DNA of 64,000 bases from Geobacter sp. SVR (lineage in GTDB: Bacteria > Desulfobacterota > Desulfuromonadia > Geobacterales > Pseudopelobacteraceae): contig NZ_AP024469.1 of NCBI RefSeq assembly GCF_016865365.1, positions 496,001 to 560,000 of the forward strand, given 5' to 3'. Below are positions 52,451 through 60,712 of this stretch, one piece after another. A program made the translations under genes and the position numbers. Numbering within the stretch: the first letter of the stretch is position 1; every line of letters begins with the position of its first letter. Below the pieces are notes generated by a model, which searched no databases, was not told the origin of the DNA, and saw only the letters and a program-made list of their open reading frames with translations.

Positions 52451-52541
52451 GGTTCCTCCGTTTTTACTCAAAGCTTACCAGACGGATGCACCTGGTCGAG
52501 CGGATGCGGAGTCCTGCGTGCCCTGTTTACGGCGGTCCCGG

Positions 52542-52569
52542 TTGACAGTGCGGCAAGTTGCCGTACTGT
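52542..52569 (+). promoter_or_regulatory. Possible sigma-70 promoter of the Hya hydrogenase
   Basis: TTGACA (52542) and TACTGT (52564) with a 16-base spacer, about 60 bases upstream of the small-subunit start. Between them lies a CGGCAAGTTGCCG palindrome. No sigma-54 site is present, so this hydrogenase seems to be outside the sigma-54 set. Confidence 0.42.
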
Positions 52570-52630
52570 TTATGTCATCAGAGTATCATGGCTTTTGAGG
52601 ACATTTCGTCGGGTACTGCGGGAGGCGCTC

Positions 52631-53800
52631 ATGCCCATACCGGTCCGGAAGCGAGATGATGATACGTCCACCACCATCGCCGAGGCGCTGAGCGAGCATG
52701 GTGTCACCCGCCGCCAGTTTCTTCAGTTCTGCACCGCCATGTCGGCCACGCTGGCGCTTCCCGGACTGTTCGTTCCCCGGATAGCCAGTGCCCTGGAGCA
52801 GGCCAAGCGGCCGACCCTGGTCTGGATGGAATTCCAGGAATGCTGCGGCAATATCGAAGCCTTCCTGCGGGCTGCCAATCCCACGGTGTCCGATATCATC
52901 CTCGACATTATCTCCCTCGATTACAACGAAACCATCATGGCGGCCTCGGGCCAGCAGGCGCACGAGGCACTCGCCAAGGTGGTCAAGGAGCAGAAAGGCT
53001 CCTACATCGCAGCGGTGGAGGGATCGATCCCCCTCAAGCAGGGGGGCATCCACTGCTGTATCGGCGGCCGGACCGCCCTGGAGCTCGCCCGTGAGGTGTG
53101 CGGCAACGCCCTGACCACCATTGCGGTAGGAAGCTGCGCCGCCTTTGGCGGCGTGCCGGCGGCCTCGCCCAATCCCACCGGAGCGGTGGGGGTCAAGGAC
53201 GCCGTGTCCGGCATCAAGCTCATCAACCTGCCCGGCTGTCCCGCCAATACCGACAACATCACCGCAACGCTGGTCCATTATCTGGTCTTCAACAAGCTGC
53301 CCGAGACCGACCGCTTCGGTCGCCCCCTGTTCGCCTACGGCAAGCGCATTCACGACAATTGCGAGCGGCGCTCCCACTTCGATTCGGGCCAGTATGTGGA
53401 GCAATGGGGCGACATGGCCCATCGCCAGGGGCACTGCCTCTACAAGATGGGATGCAAGGGACCGGAAACCTTCCACAACTGCCCCAGCCAGCGCTACAAC
53501 CAGCGCGTCAGCTGGCCGGTGGCTGCCGGGCACGGCTGTGTGGGCTGTTCCGAGCCGCAGTTCTGGGACACCATGGCCCCCTATTACCACAGGTTGCCGC
53601 ACGTGCCCGGCTTCGGCATCGAACATACGGCGGACAAGATCGGCGCAGGCCTGGCCATAGGCACGGCAGCGGCCTTTGCCGCCCACGGCGTCATCAGTGC
53701 GCTGCGCAAGGATGACAAATCGGAAGGAACCAGGGGAGAAAAGCATGGCGAGGATCGTGATAGACCCGATAACGCGGATCGAAGGCCACCTGAGGATTGA
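52631..53800 (+). CDS. hyaS: Hya-type [NiFe] hydrogenase small subunit, altered proximal-cluster motif
   Basis: 389 residues from ATG 52631 (GGGAGG 6 bases upstream). Tat signal TRRQFLQFCTAMSATLALPG near residue 27. Cluster ligands: GSCAAFGG, LPGCPANTDN, the distal/medial region HDNCERRSHF...HCLYKMGCKGP and HGCVGCSEP. The first motif is EC-C-G-N-I-E, where the family usually has EC-T-G/C-C-S/T-E: the residue in the second proximal-cluster position is Asn and a Cys sits two positions earlier. A C-terminal helix (IGAGLAIGTAAAFAAHGVI) anchors it. The gene overlaps the next one by 56 bases. By layout it resembles Geobacter hyaS. Confidence 0.85.
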   Translation: MPIPVRKRDDDTSTTIAEALSEHGVTRRQFLQFCTAMSATLALPGLFVPRIASALEQAKRPTLVWMEFQECCGNIEAFLRAANPTVSDIILDIISLDYNETIMAASGQQAHEALAKVVKEQKGSYIAAVEGSIPLKQGGIHCCIGGRTALELAREVCGNALTTIAVGSCAAFGGVPAASPNPTGAVGVKDAVSGIKLINLPGCPANTDNITATLVHYLVFNKLPETDRFGRPLFAYGKRIHDNCERRSHFDSGQYVEQWGDMAHRQGHCLYKMGCKGPETFHNCPSQRYNQRVSWPVAAGHGCVGCSEPQFWDTMAPYYHRLPHVPGFGIEHTADKIGAGLAIGTAAAFAAHGVISALRKDDKSEGTRGEKHGEDRDRPDNADRRPPED

Positions 53801-55442
53801 GGCGGAGCTGGCCGGCAACAGGATCGTCGATGCCTGGAGCAGCAGCACCATGTTCCGCGGCATCGAAAAGATCCTGCAGGGACGTGACCCGCGCGACGCC
53901 TGGTACATCACCCAGCGCATCTGCGGCGTGTGCACCACGGTGCATGCCATTGCCTCCATACGGGCCGTTGAATCGGCCCTTGGCATCAGGATACCCCCCA
54001 ATGCCGAGCTGATCCGCAATATCATCATCGGCATCCAGAACGTGCAGGATCACGTCATCCATTTCTACCACCTGCATGCGCTGGATTGGGTGGACATCAC
54101 CTCGGCCCTGCAGGCCGACCCCGCTAAAACGGCGACCCTGGCCGGCTCCATCTCCGCCTGGCCCGGCAATTCGGTGCAGCGTTTCGCGGCGGTGCGCGAC
54201 AGGCTCAAGAAGTTCGTGTCATCGGGCCGTCTGGGCCCTTTTGCCAACGCCTATTGGGGGCATCCCGCCTATCGTCTGCCACCGGAGGCCAACCTGATGG
54301 CGGCCTCCCACTACCTCGAAGCACTGGACTGGCAGCGGGAGGTGATCAGGATCCATGCGATACTGGGCAGCAAAAATCCCCATCCGCAGACCTTCCTGGT
54401 GGGGGGCATGGCCATCCCCATCGATCCCGACTCCCAGAACGCCCTGAATGCCGACCGGCTGGCCACCATCCGCAGGCTTCTGGTCCAGGCGCAGGAATTC
54501 GTCGAGCAGGTCTATATCCCCGACCTGATCGCCGTGGGCTCCTTTTACAAGGAATGGGCCGGCATCGGGGCAGGGGTCGGCAATTACCTCTGCTACGGCG
54601 ATTTTCCCGACCCGGCCACCGGTGCGCAGTGGATAAAGCCGGGCATCGTGATGAACAAGGACCTGTCAAAGGTCCTGCCGGTCGATCATGTCAAGATCAG
54701 CGAATATGTCGATCACTCCTGGTACAAGTACGCGGCCGGCGAGGGCAAGGGGCTGCACCCCTGGGAAGGGGAGTCGGAGGAGAACTACACCGGTCCAAAG
54801 CCCCCGTATGCGCAGCTGGATACGAATGCCCGGTATTCGTGGGTCAAGGCGCCCCGCTATCAGGAGCAGCCGATGGAAGTGGGGCCGCTGGCGCGGATGC
54901 TGGTGGCCTATGCCGCCGGGCACAAGCAGGTTCAGGCCGCGGTGAACGATCTGCTCGGGAAACTGTCGGTCGGCCCGGAGGCGCTCTTCTCCACGCTCGG
55001 CCGTACCGCGGCGCGCGGAATCGATGCCCTGCTGATGGCGCGCCAGAGCCTGGTCTGGGCCGATGCCCTGGCCGATTCCATGGCAAAAGGGGACTACCGC
55101 ATCCATGCCGGCCGGATGTGGGAACCTTCCTCCTGGCCCGCCACCGCCGCCGGCTACGGCTGGCACGAAGCCCCGCGGGGAGCCCTGGGGCACTGGATCA
55201 AGATCAAGGACCAGAAGATCGTCAATTACCAGGCAGTGGTGCCCACGACCTGGAATGCCTCGCCACGCGATGGAAAAGGCTTGCGGGGGCCGTACGAAGC
55301 TGCCCTGATCGATACGCCGGTGGCTGATGCGCAGAAACCGCTGGAGATATTGCGCACGATCCACTCCTTTGATCCCTGCCTGGCATGTGCCGTTCACGTG
55401 GTTGCCCCGGGTGAGGAAACATTTGCGGTCAGGACTTCCTGA
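53745..55442 (+). CDS. hyaL: Hya-type [NiFe] hydrogenase large subunit
   Basis: 565 residues. NiFe ligands in RICGVCTTVHA near residue 58 and DPCLACAVH near the C-terminus, followed by the cleaved tail VVAPGEETFAVRTS. Periplasmic with the small subunit. It is a paralogue of HybC at 34938 (similar throughout, e.g. SWPGNSVQRFAAV and YWGHPAYRLPPEANLM). ATG 53745 was chosen because GGGGAGAAAAGC precedes it and MARIVIDPITRIEGHLRIE is the family start; the frame overlap of 56 bases with the small subunit is unusual. There is no dedicated protease gene in this cluster. Confidence 0.92.
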   Translation: MARIVIDPITRIEGHLRIEAELAGNRIVDAWSSSTMFRGIEKILQGRDPRDAWYITQRICGVCTTVHAIASIRAVESALGIRIPPNAELIRNIIIGIQNVQDHVIHFYHLHALDWVDITSALQADPAKTATLAGSISAWPGNSVQRFAAVRDRLKKFVSSGRLGPFANAYWGHPAYRLPPEANLMAASHYLEALDWQREVIRIHAILGSKNPHPQTFLVGGMAIPIDPDSQNALNADRLATIRRLLVQAQEFVEQVYIPDLIAVGSFYKEWAGIGAGVGNYLCYGDFPDPATGAQWIKPGIVMNKDLSKVLPVDHVKISEYVDHSWYKYAAGEGKGLHPWEGESEENYTGPKPPYAQLDTNARYSWVKAPRYQEQPMEVGPLARMLVAYAAGHKQVQAAVNDLLGKLSVGPEALFSTLGRTAARGIDALLMARQSLVWADALADSMAKGDYRIHAGRMWEPSSWPATAAGYGWHEAPRGALGHWIKIKDQKIVNYQAVVPTTWNASPRDGKGLRGPYEAALIDTPVADAQKPLEILRTIHSFDPCLACAVHVVAPGEETFAVRTS

Positions 55443-55453
55443 AGGGGGAAACG

Positions 55454-56107
55454 ATGGCCAATGATCTGCGGCAAGAGTATGTCTGGGAGGTTCCGGTACG
55501 GGTGACACACTGGGTGAATTTCCTGGCGATCATCGTCCTGTCGGTCACCGGCCTGTACATCGGCTCACCACTGACCCTGACCGTGGATCCCACCCGTTTC
55601 TACATGGGCACCATCCGCTTCATTCATACGACTACGGCCTACATCTTCACCATCAGCGTCTTTGCCCGCATTTACTGGGCCTTTGTCGGCAACCGCTATG
55701 CCGGCTGGCGGGAGTTCGTGCCGTGGTACAGCCCGGAAGGGCGCCGCAACATGGCGCTGACCCTGCGCTACTACATGTTTGTCGACAGGCAGGTGCCGAA
55801 CGTGGTCGGCCACAATGCGCTGGCCGGTGCCACCTATCTGCTCGTGTTCCTGCTGTACCTGGTCATGATCGTCACCGGCTTTGCCCTGTATTCCCAGTCC
55901 GCTCCGGACGGCGTGTTCCAGCATCTGCTGGGATGGCTGTTCAGGCTATTCACGAACCAGGGGATGCGCCTGGTTCATCATATGGGCATGTGGTTCCTGA
56001 TCGCCTTTGCGATACACCATGTCTACAGTGCCTGGCTGATGGATGTAAAAGAGCGGGGAGGGACCATGTCGAGTATTTTCGGCGGCTACAAACCGGTGCG
56101 CAGGTAA
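55454..56107 (+). CDS. hyaB: Hydrogenase cytochrome b subunit
   Basis: 217 residues with four membrane helices. b-heme histidines appear in RVTHWVNFLAIIVLSVTG near residue 16, FIHTTTAYIFTISV near 55, VGHNALAGATYLLVFLLYLV near residue 115 and MRLVHHMGMWFLIAFAIHHVY near residue 175. It hands electrons from the FeS chain of the hydrogenase to quinone. It is the third gene of the Hya-type cluster, following the large subunit by 11 bases with GGGGGAAACG as ribosome site. Named by Geobacter practice; it corresponds to E. coli HyaC. Confidence 0.88.
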   Translation: MANDLRQEYVWEVPVRVTHWVNFLAIIVLSVTGLYIGSPLTLTVDPTRFYMGTIRFIHTTTAYIFTISVFARIYWAFVGNRYAGWREFVPWYSPEGRRNMALTLRYYMFVDRQVPNVVGHNALAGATYLLVFLLYLVMIVTGFALYSQSAPDGVFQHLLGWLFRLFTNQGMRLVHHMGMWFLIAFAIHHVYSAWLMDVKERGGTMSSIFGGYKPVRR

Positions 56108-56210
56108 GTTCCCATGTGGCGCACTACCCGCTGAATCCCGCAAGAACAGATCCCGTGCAACCCCTCCCGGACGCGATCGCTTCCCCCATCTTCGGGCGCC
56201 CGCCTGACCC

Positions 56211-58085
56211 ATGCCCTCAGACGTCAATCGAGCACCTATGAGACACCTGGCGATACGAACAAAGCTGATATGCCTGGTCGTGTTCATGTCGGTCGTGCTG
56301 ATCGGGGTCGGTGTCCTCGGCCTGAACGGCATGAAGGACGCCAGGACCAGCCTGGAAATGATCTACAGCGATCGGCTGCTGTGCGTGATACAGCTGGCCC
56401 TGATCGGAGAGCAGTTCTCCGATGCCGTGCGGGAAATGCTGCAGTCGGTCGAGCATGACCGGACCGGTGACGACGGCACGGGTATGTACAAAAACCACGA
56501 ACAGCATGCCGCGAAAGTTGAGGCCGATCTTGCCGAAGTAGACAAAACCTGGCGCAGGTATATGGCCAGTTATCTCACACCGGAAGAGAAGGTGCAGGCG
56601 GACAGCACCCGGTCGCGCTTCACCGACCTGGTGGAGCAGGGGATCAAGCCGGGCATCGCTTTGATGAAAAGCAAGGATATGGCCGGGCTGGACGCGCACA
56701 TCAGGAATGTGGTGCTGCCGCTCGCCAGCAAAACCCATGCTGCACTCGATATCCTCATCAGGCTTCAGGGCCAGATGACCGAATCGGAGCTGGCGCAGGA
56801 TGCCACGAAGTACCGTGTCAGGCTCACGGTATATGTCATCGGCATCATACTGGCGGTAGTGGCCGGTCTGGTGATCGGTGCCGTGACCACCAGGTCGGTG
56901 ACGGGTTCAGCCAATCTCCTCAGAAAGAGAGAGACCCATTACCGCACCCTGTTCGAGAGCGCCAACGACACGCTGCTGATCATGAGCGGAACCACTGTCG
57001 TCGATTGCAACAGAAAGGCTCTGGAAATGTTCCGCGGCACACGGGAGCAGGTGATCGGCTCTTCGCCGGCGAGCCTTTCGCCCGATTTCCAGCCCGACGG
57101 GAAACGGAGCGACGAGGAGGTTCGCAGGCGCATAAGCGCCTGCCTGGAGGGGCATTCGCAGCTGTTCGAGTGGCAGCACAGGCGCCTGGACGGCATGCTC
57201 TTCGACGCGGAGGTGGCGCTGAACCTTGTCGAAGCGGATGGTGAAGGAATCTCCCTGGGCATACTCCGCGATATTACCGATCGCAAGCACCATGAACAGG
57301 AACTGCTGAGGGCCCGCCAGGGCGCAGAAGCGGCCAACCGTACCAAGAGCCAGTTTCTGGCGAATATGAGCCATGAGCTGCGAACCCCCATGGCCGGTGT
57401 GCTCGGCATGCTCGAGCTCGTCCTTGGAGGGCCCCTTGAGGAGGAACAGCGGGAATTCATCGCCACAGCCCATAAATCGGCCGGTTCCATTGTCGGCATA
57501 CTCAACGACATCCTCGAAATGACCAGGATCGAGGCGGGCATGTTCTTCCTGGTGGAAAAACCGTTCGACCTGCGGGAGTGCGTGGAAAGCGCCATCGACA
57601 TCTTCGAGTCCGAGGCTCGGCGCAAGCGGCTCGACATGATCCTGACGATGACGGGGGATCTTCCGGAACGCGTGGTCGGAGACTGTCTGCGGCTGCGCCA
57701 GGTGCTCACGAACCTGGTGGGAAACGCGGTCAAGTTCACCGAGCAGGGACGGGTGGAAATAAGGATCGCGGCAGGAGGCATCAGCCACGGCACCCGGCGG
57801 ACATTCATCTTTGCCGTGACCGATACCGGCATCGGTATTCCCGAAGACAAGAGACACCTGGTATTTCGCTCCTTCAGCCAGGTTAACGGCACCCACACCC
57901 GCAGATACGGTGGTGCCGGGCTCGGGCTGACGATCAGCAAGGAAATTGCGGAGCGGATGGGGGGAACGATAATGTTCGATTGCGCAGAGGGGGCGGGATG
58001 TACCTTCACGCTTTCCGTCCCCTTTGGAGAGACCGGGACGGAACCGCATTCCTCGATGGTGGACCGGAGCGGAGGGGCAGCGTGA
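56211..58085 (+). CDS. Sensor histidine kinase with 4-helix-bundle sensor and PAS
   Basis: 624 residues. TM1 (LICLVVFMSVVLIGVGVLGL, about 20-39), periplasmic four-helix-bundle domain of the chemoreceptor (4HB_MCP) type to about 205, TM2 (VYVIGIILAVVAGLVIGAVT), PAS domain (about 245-360), HisKA with FLANMSHELRTPMAGVLGM (His near 390), HATPase with DTGIGIPEDKRHLVF and GGAGLGLTISKEIA. The 4HB sensor suggests small-molecule or redox sensing. Its GTGA overlap with the receiver gene 58082 shows that the two form a pair. Start could also be ATG at 56238. Confidence 0.85.
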   Translation: MPSDVNRAPMRHLAIRTKLICLVVFMSVVLIGVGVLGLNGMKDARTSLEMIYSDRLLCVIQLALIGEQFSDAVREMLQSVEHDRTGDDGTGMYKNHEQHAAKVEADLAEVDKTWRRYMASYLTPEEKVQADSTRSRFTDLVEQGIKPGIALMKSKDMAGLDAHIRNVVLPLASKTHAALDILIRLQGQMTESELAQDATKYRVRLTVYVIGIILAVVAGLVIGAVTTRSVTGSANLLRKRETHYRTLFESANDTLLIMSGTTVVDCNRKALEMFRGTREQVIGSSPASLSPDFQPDGKRSDEEVRRRISACLEGHSQLFEWQHRRLDGMLFDAEVALNLVEADGEGISLGILRDITDRKHHEQELLRARQGAEAANRTKSQFLANMSHELRTPMAGVLGMLELVLGGPLEEEQREFIATAHKSAGSIVGILNDILEMTRIEAGMFFLVEKPFDLRECVESAIDIFESEARRKRLDMILTMTGDLPERVVGDCLRLRQVLTNLVGNAVKFTEQGRVEIRIAAGGISHGTRRTFIFAVTDTGIGIPEDKRHLVFRSFSQVNGTHTRRYGGAGLGLTISKEIAERMGGTIMFDCAEGAGCTFTLSVPFGETGTEPHSSMVDRSGGAA

Positions 58086-58483
58086 AGCGGATTCTTGTCG
58101 TTGACGACGATGCCGTTATCAGCCGGATCTTTTCGGTGATGCTTCAGCGGGTCGGTTACCAGGTCGATCTGGCCGAAAACGGTCTCAAAGGGGTCGAGAT
58201 GTGGGGAAAAGAAAATTACGACCTGGTGCTGATGGATATACAGATGCCCTACATGAACGGATTCGAGGCAACCCGCGTCATCCGGGAGAAAGAGGCAACG
58301 CGCGGCGGGCATACCCCCATCATCGCCGTTACGGCCCATGCGCTCAGCGAAGACCGGGAACAATGTCTGGCCAAGGGTATGGACGCCTATATCTCCAAGC
58401 CGGTCGATTTCAAGAAATGCTTCGAAACCATCGGCAGGCTCCTCGACATTCAGGACCGGGTTACCGGTGACGGAAAGCAATGA
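58082..58483 (+). CDS. Single-domain response regulator
   Basis: 133 residues starting with GTG at 58082, overlapping the kinase stop as GTGA. Receiver only: VVDDDAV near residue 6, phospho-Asp in LVLMDIQMPYMNG, Thr in IAVTAHAL and Lys in ISKPVDF; no output domain. It is the direct phospho-target of the preceding kinase and probably acts in a relay or by protein contact. The longer frame beginning at 57980 lies within the kinase gene and was rejected. Confidence 0.85.
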   Translation: MKRILVVDDDAVISRIFSVMLQRVGYQVDLAENGLKGVEMWGKENYDLVLMDIQMPYMNGFEATRVIREKEATRGGHTPIIAVTAHALSEDREQCLAKGMDAYISKPVDFKKCFETIGRLLDIQDRVTGDGKQ

Positions 58484-58560
58484 TACAGGGCTGACCTTGC
58501 TGTGAGCCCGTATGTTCCGGAGCGGCCACTGCAGAGTGAAAGACAACGTCAGGCGGAACC

Positions 58561-60453
58561 ATGCTGGTTAAAACGAGGCTGCACATAAATGCCGTGGTAT
58601 GGGTGGCAACGGCGGTCGTCATCATCGTCCTGTTTCTTGTTGCGCAGTATCGGGTGACGGATGCGGTCGATAAAGCCAAGACCGCCGGCGAGATAGTCAA
58701 CGGCTCCTTCGAAAGGGTCGTGTTCAGAGACGATTACATACGGACAAACAGTGAAAGTGCGAAAGTGCAGTGGCTGGCCAAGCATGAGCAGATCGGCAGG
58801 CTGCTCGGTGAGGCTTCCGGCAAATTCACCGACCCCGAAAGCAGGCGCATTCTCGCGCATATGATCGACGATCATCAATCCACGGGCCGGCTCATAGCGG
58901 CCGTGATACGGAACAGGGAGAGCAAGTACGAATCCGGCACCCGTGGAGCCGGTTTTTCCCGCGAGATCGAGAACCGGCTGCTCAGCCAGCTGGACCTGAG
59001 GTTGTACGACAAGCTTCTGCAGGCGCGCAGGCTGCGCGAGTCGGCCAATGGCAGACTGCTCTCCAGCCTGGAGCTGGCGGGGGGCAGCATATTCTGCATA
59101 CTCGCCACGGTAACCGCGGTGGCATTGATCAATTCCTGGACAACGGGCCGGACCATTGCCGACCGTATCGGAAGGTTGCGTCAGGGCGCACTGGTAATTG
59201 GCGGAGGAAATACCGATCACAGGATCGACATCACCGGGAACGATGAGTTTGCAGAGCTGTCACGGGCATTCAACGTCATGGCGGCACAGGTGGGCAGGTC
59301 GCGCCTGGATCTCCAGAACGAGATCGCAGAACGACTGCAGGTGGAAGAGGTGCTGCGGGAGTCGGAAGATCATTACCGTACGCTGTTCAGTTCGATCGAC
59401 GAAGCCTTCTGCGTTATCGAGATGATCTTCGACGAGCAGGGCATGCCGGTGGATTACCGCTTTCTGGAAGTCAATCCCGCATTCTACAAGCAGACGGGGC
59501 TCGCTGATGCGCAGGGCAAGAGGGTGCGGGAGCTCGTGCCGAATCTCGAAGGACAGTGGTTCGAGATATTCGGAGCTATCGCCATGACGGGGGTGCCGGA
59601 CCGTTTCGAGAGGCTGGCTGAACAGCCTCAGCGCTGGTGGGACGTGTATGCCTTCCGCTTCGGAAAGGCGGAGGAGCGACGCGTGGCCATCATATTCAAT
59701 GACATCTCCCAACGAAAGCATACGGAAGAGGAGATCGAGCGGTTGAACGCCGATCTGGAGGCGCGGGCGGCCGAGCTGGAGGCAGCCAACCGCGAACTGG
59801 AGGCCTTCACCTATACGGTCGCCCATGACCTGCGCAAGCCGCTGACCGCTGTCAGCGGTTATTGTCAGGTTCTCCGGGAGGTCTGCGGCGACAGGCTCGG
59901 CGAGGAATGCACGGAGTACCTGCACGGAGCGTATGACGGCACGGTACGCCTGAGTCAGCTTATCGATACCCTGCTCAATTTCTCCCGCCTGATTCATATC
60001 GAACTCTGCCGGGAACCGGTGGACCTGAGTGAAATGGCACAGGCGCTGGCCGCGGAGCTGGTACGGGCCGAGCCCTCCCGCCAGGTCGAATTCCGTATCG
60101 CGGAAGGGGTTGCGGTGGTCGGCGATGCCGACCTGCTGCGGGTGGTCATGACCAACCTGTTCGGCAATGCCTGGAAATACACTGGCAAGCGCTCGGAAGC
60201 GTTCATCGAATTCGGCGTGACCACGGTGGGAGAGGAACGGGTATTTTTTGTCGGCGACAACGGCCAGGGCTTCGACATGGCCAATGCGGATAAGCTGTTC
60301 GTCCCCTTCCAGCGCATAGCCGATCAGGAGGTGGCGGGGCACGGAGTCGGCCTGGCCACCGTCGAACGGATCGTCAAGCGCCACGGCGGCCGGGTGTGGG
60401 CCGAGGGGGAGCCGGGCAAGGGGGCGATCTTCTACTTTACGCTGCGGACATAG
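58561..60453 (+). CDS. Membrane sensor histidine kinase (HAMP-PAS-HisKA)
   Basis: 630 residues. TM1 about 10-30 (AVVWVATAVVIIVLFLVAQY), a periplasmic helical domain of about 145 residues, TM2 (ELAGGSIFCILATVTAVALI), HAMP, PAS (about 275-395), coiled coil, HisKA with YTVAHDLRKPLTAVSGYCQ (His near 423), and a HATPase with NGQGFDMANADKLFVPF and GHGVGLATVERIVKRHGG. The HisKA/HATPase half is closely similar to that of the kinase at 60713, pointing to a recent duplication. ATG 58561 is preceded by GGCGGAACC. Input signal unknown. Confidence 0.83.
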   Translation: MLVKTRLHINAVVWVATAVVIIVLFLVAQYRVTDAVDKAKTAGEIVNGSFERVVFRDDYIRTNSESAKVQWLAKHEQIGRLLGEASGKFTDPESRRILAHMIDDHQSTGRLIAAVIRNRESKYESGTRGAGFSREIENRLLSQLDLRLYDKLLQARRLRESANGRLLSSLELAGGSIFCILATVTAVALINSWTTGRTIADRIGRLRQGALVIGGGNTDHRIDITGNDEFAELSRAFNVMAAQVGRSRLDLQNEIAERLQVEEVLRESEDHYRTLFSSIDEAFCVIEMIFDEQGMPVDYRFLEVNPAFYKQTGLADAQGKRVRELVPNLEGQWFEIFGAIAMTGVPDRFERLAEQPQRWWDVYAFRFGKAEERRVAIIFNDISQRKHTEEEIERLNADLEARAAELEAANRELEAFTYTVAHDLRKPLTAVSGYCQVLREVCGDRLGEECTEYLHGAYDGTVRLSQLIDTLLNFSRLIHIELCREPVDLSEMAQALAAELVRAEPSRQVEFRIAEGVAVVGDADLLRVVMTNLFGNAWKYTGKRSEAFIEFGVTTVGEERVFFVGDNGQGFDMANADKLFVPFQRIADQEVAGHGVGLATVERIVKRHGGRVWAEGEPGKGAIFYFTLRT

Positions 60454-60712
60454 GTCCCCAGTTCCGTGGAAGATCTGCTGCGGGAGAGCGACCGCCGTCG
60501 TTGCCCGGAAGCTGGCGCAGCACTGCCGCGCCTCGCACCTCCACCCCCAGCCGCTGCCGATCCGGATTCCGATACAGGAGAACCGGATGACCGGGGCCTT
60601 CTGCCGCACCGCTGCCTGTGCCTGTGAGGACATGCGGAAAGGGAACGCAGGCCCCGAAAGGTACACAGCCGCATGAGCACGTCCCGGAACAGGAAGCCTT
60701 GAGGTGAAGTAT
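60454..60712. other. Intergenic stretch between two kinase genes
   Basis: 259 bases. A 28-codon frame starts at about 60588 (MTGAFCRTAACACEDMRKG) with AGGAG upstream, but it is too short to call. No terminator or sigma-54 promoter was seen. A GAGGTG ribosome site precedes the next start. Confidence 0.4.

Noticed and set aside
57980-58081. Longer start for the receiver gene at 58082
   Set aside because: It lies inside the kinase gene and adds non-homologous residues before the receiver; GTGA coupling at 58082 is typical.
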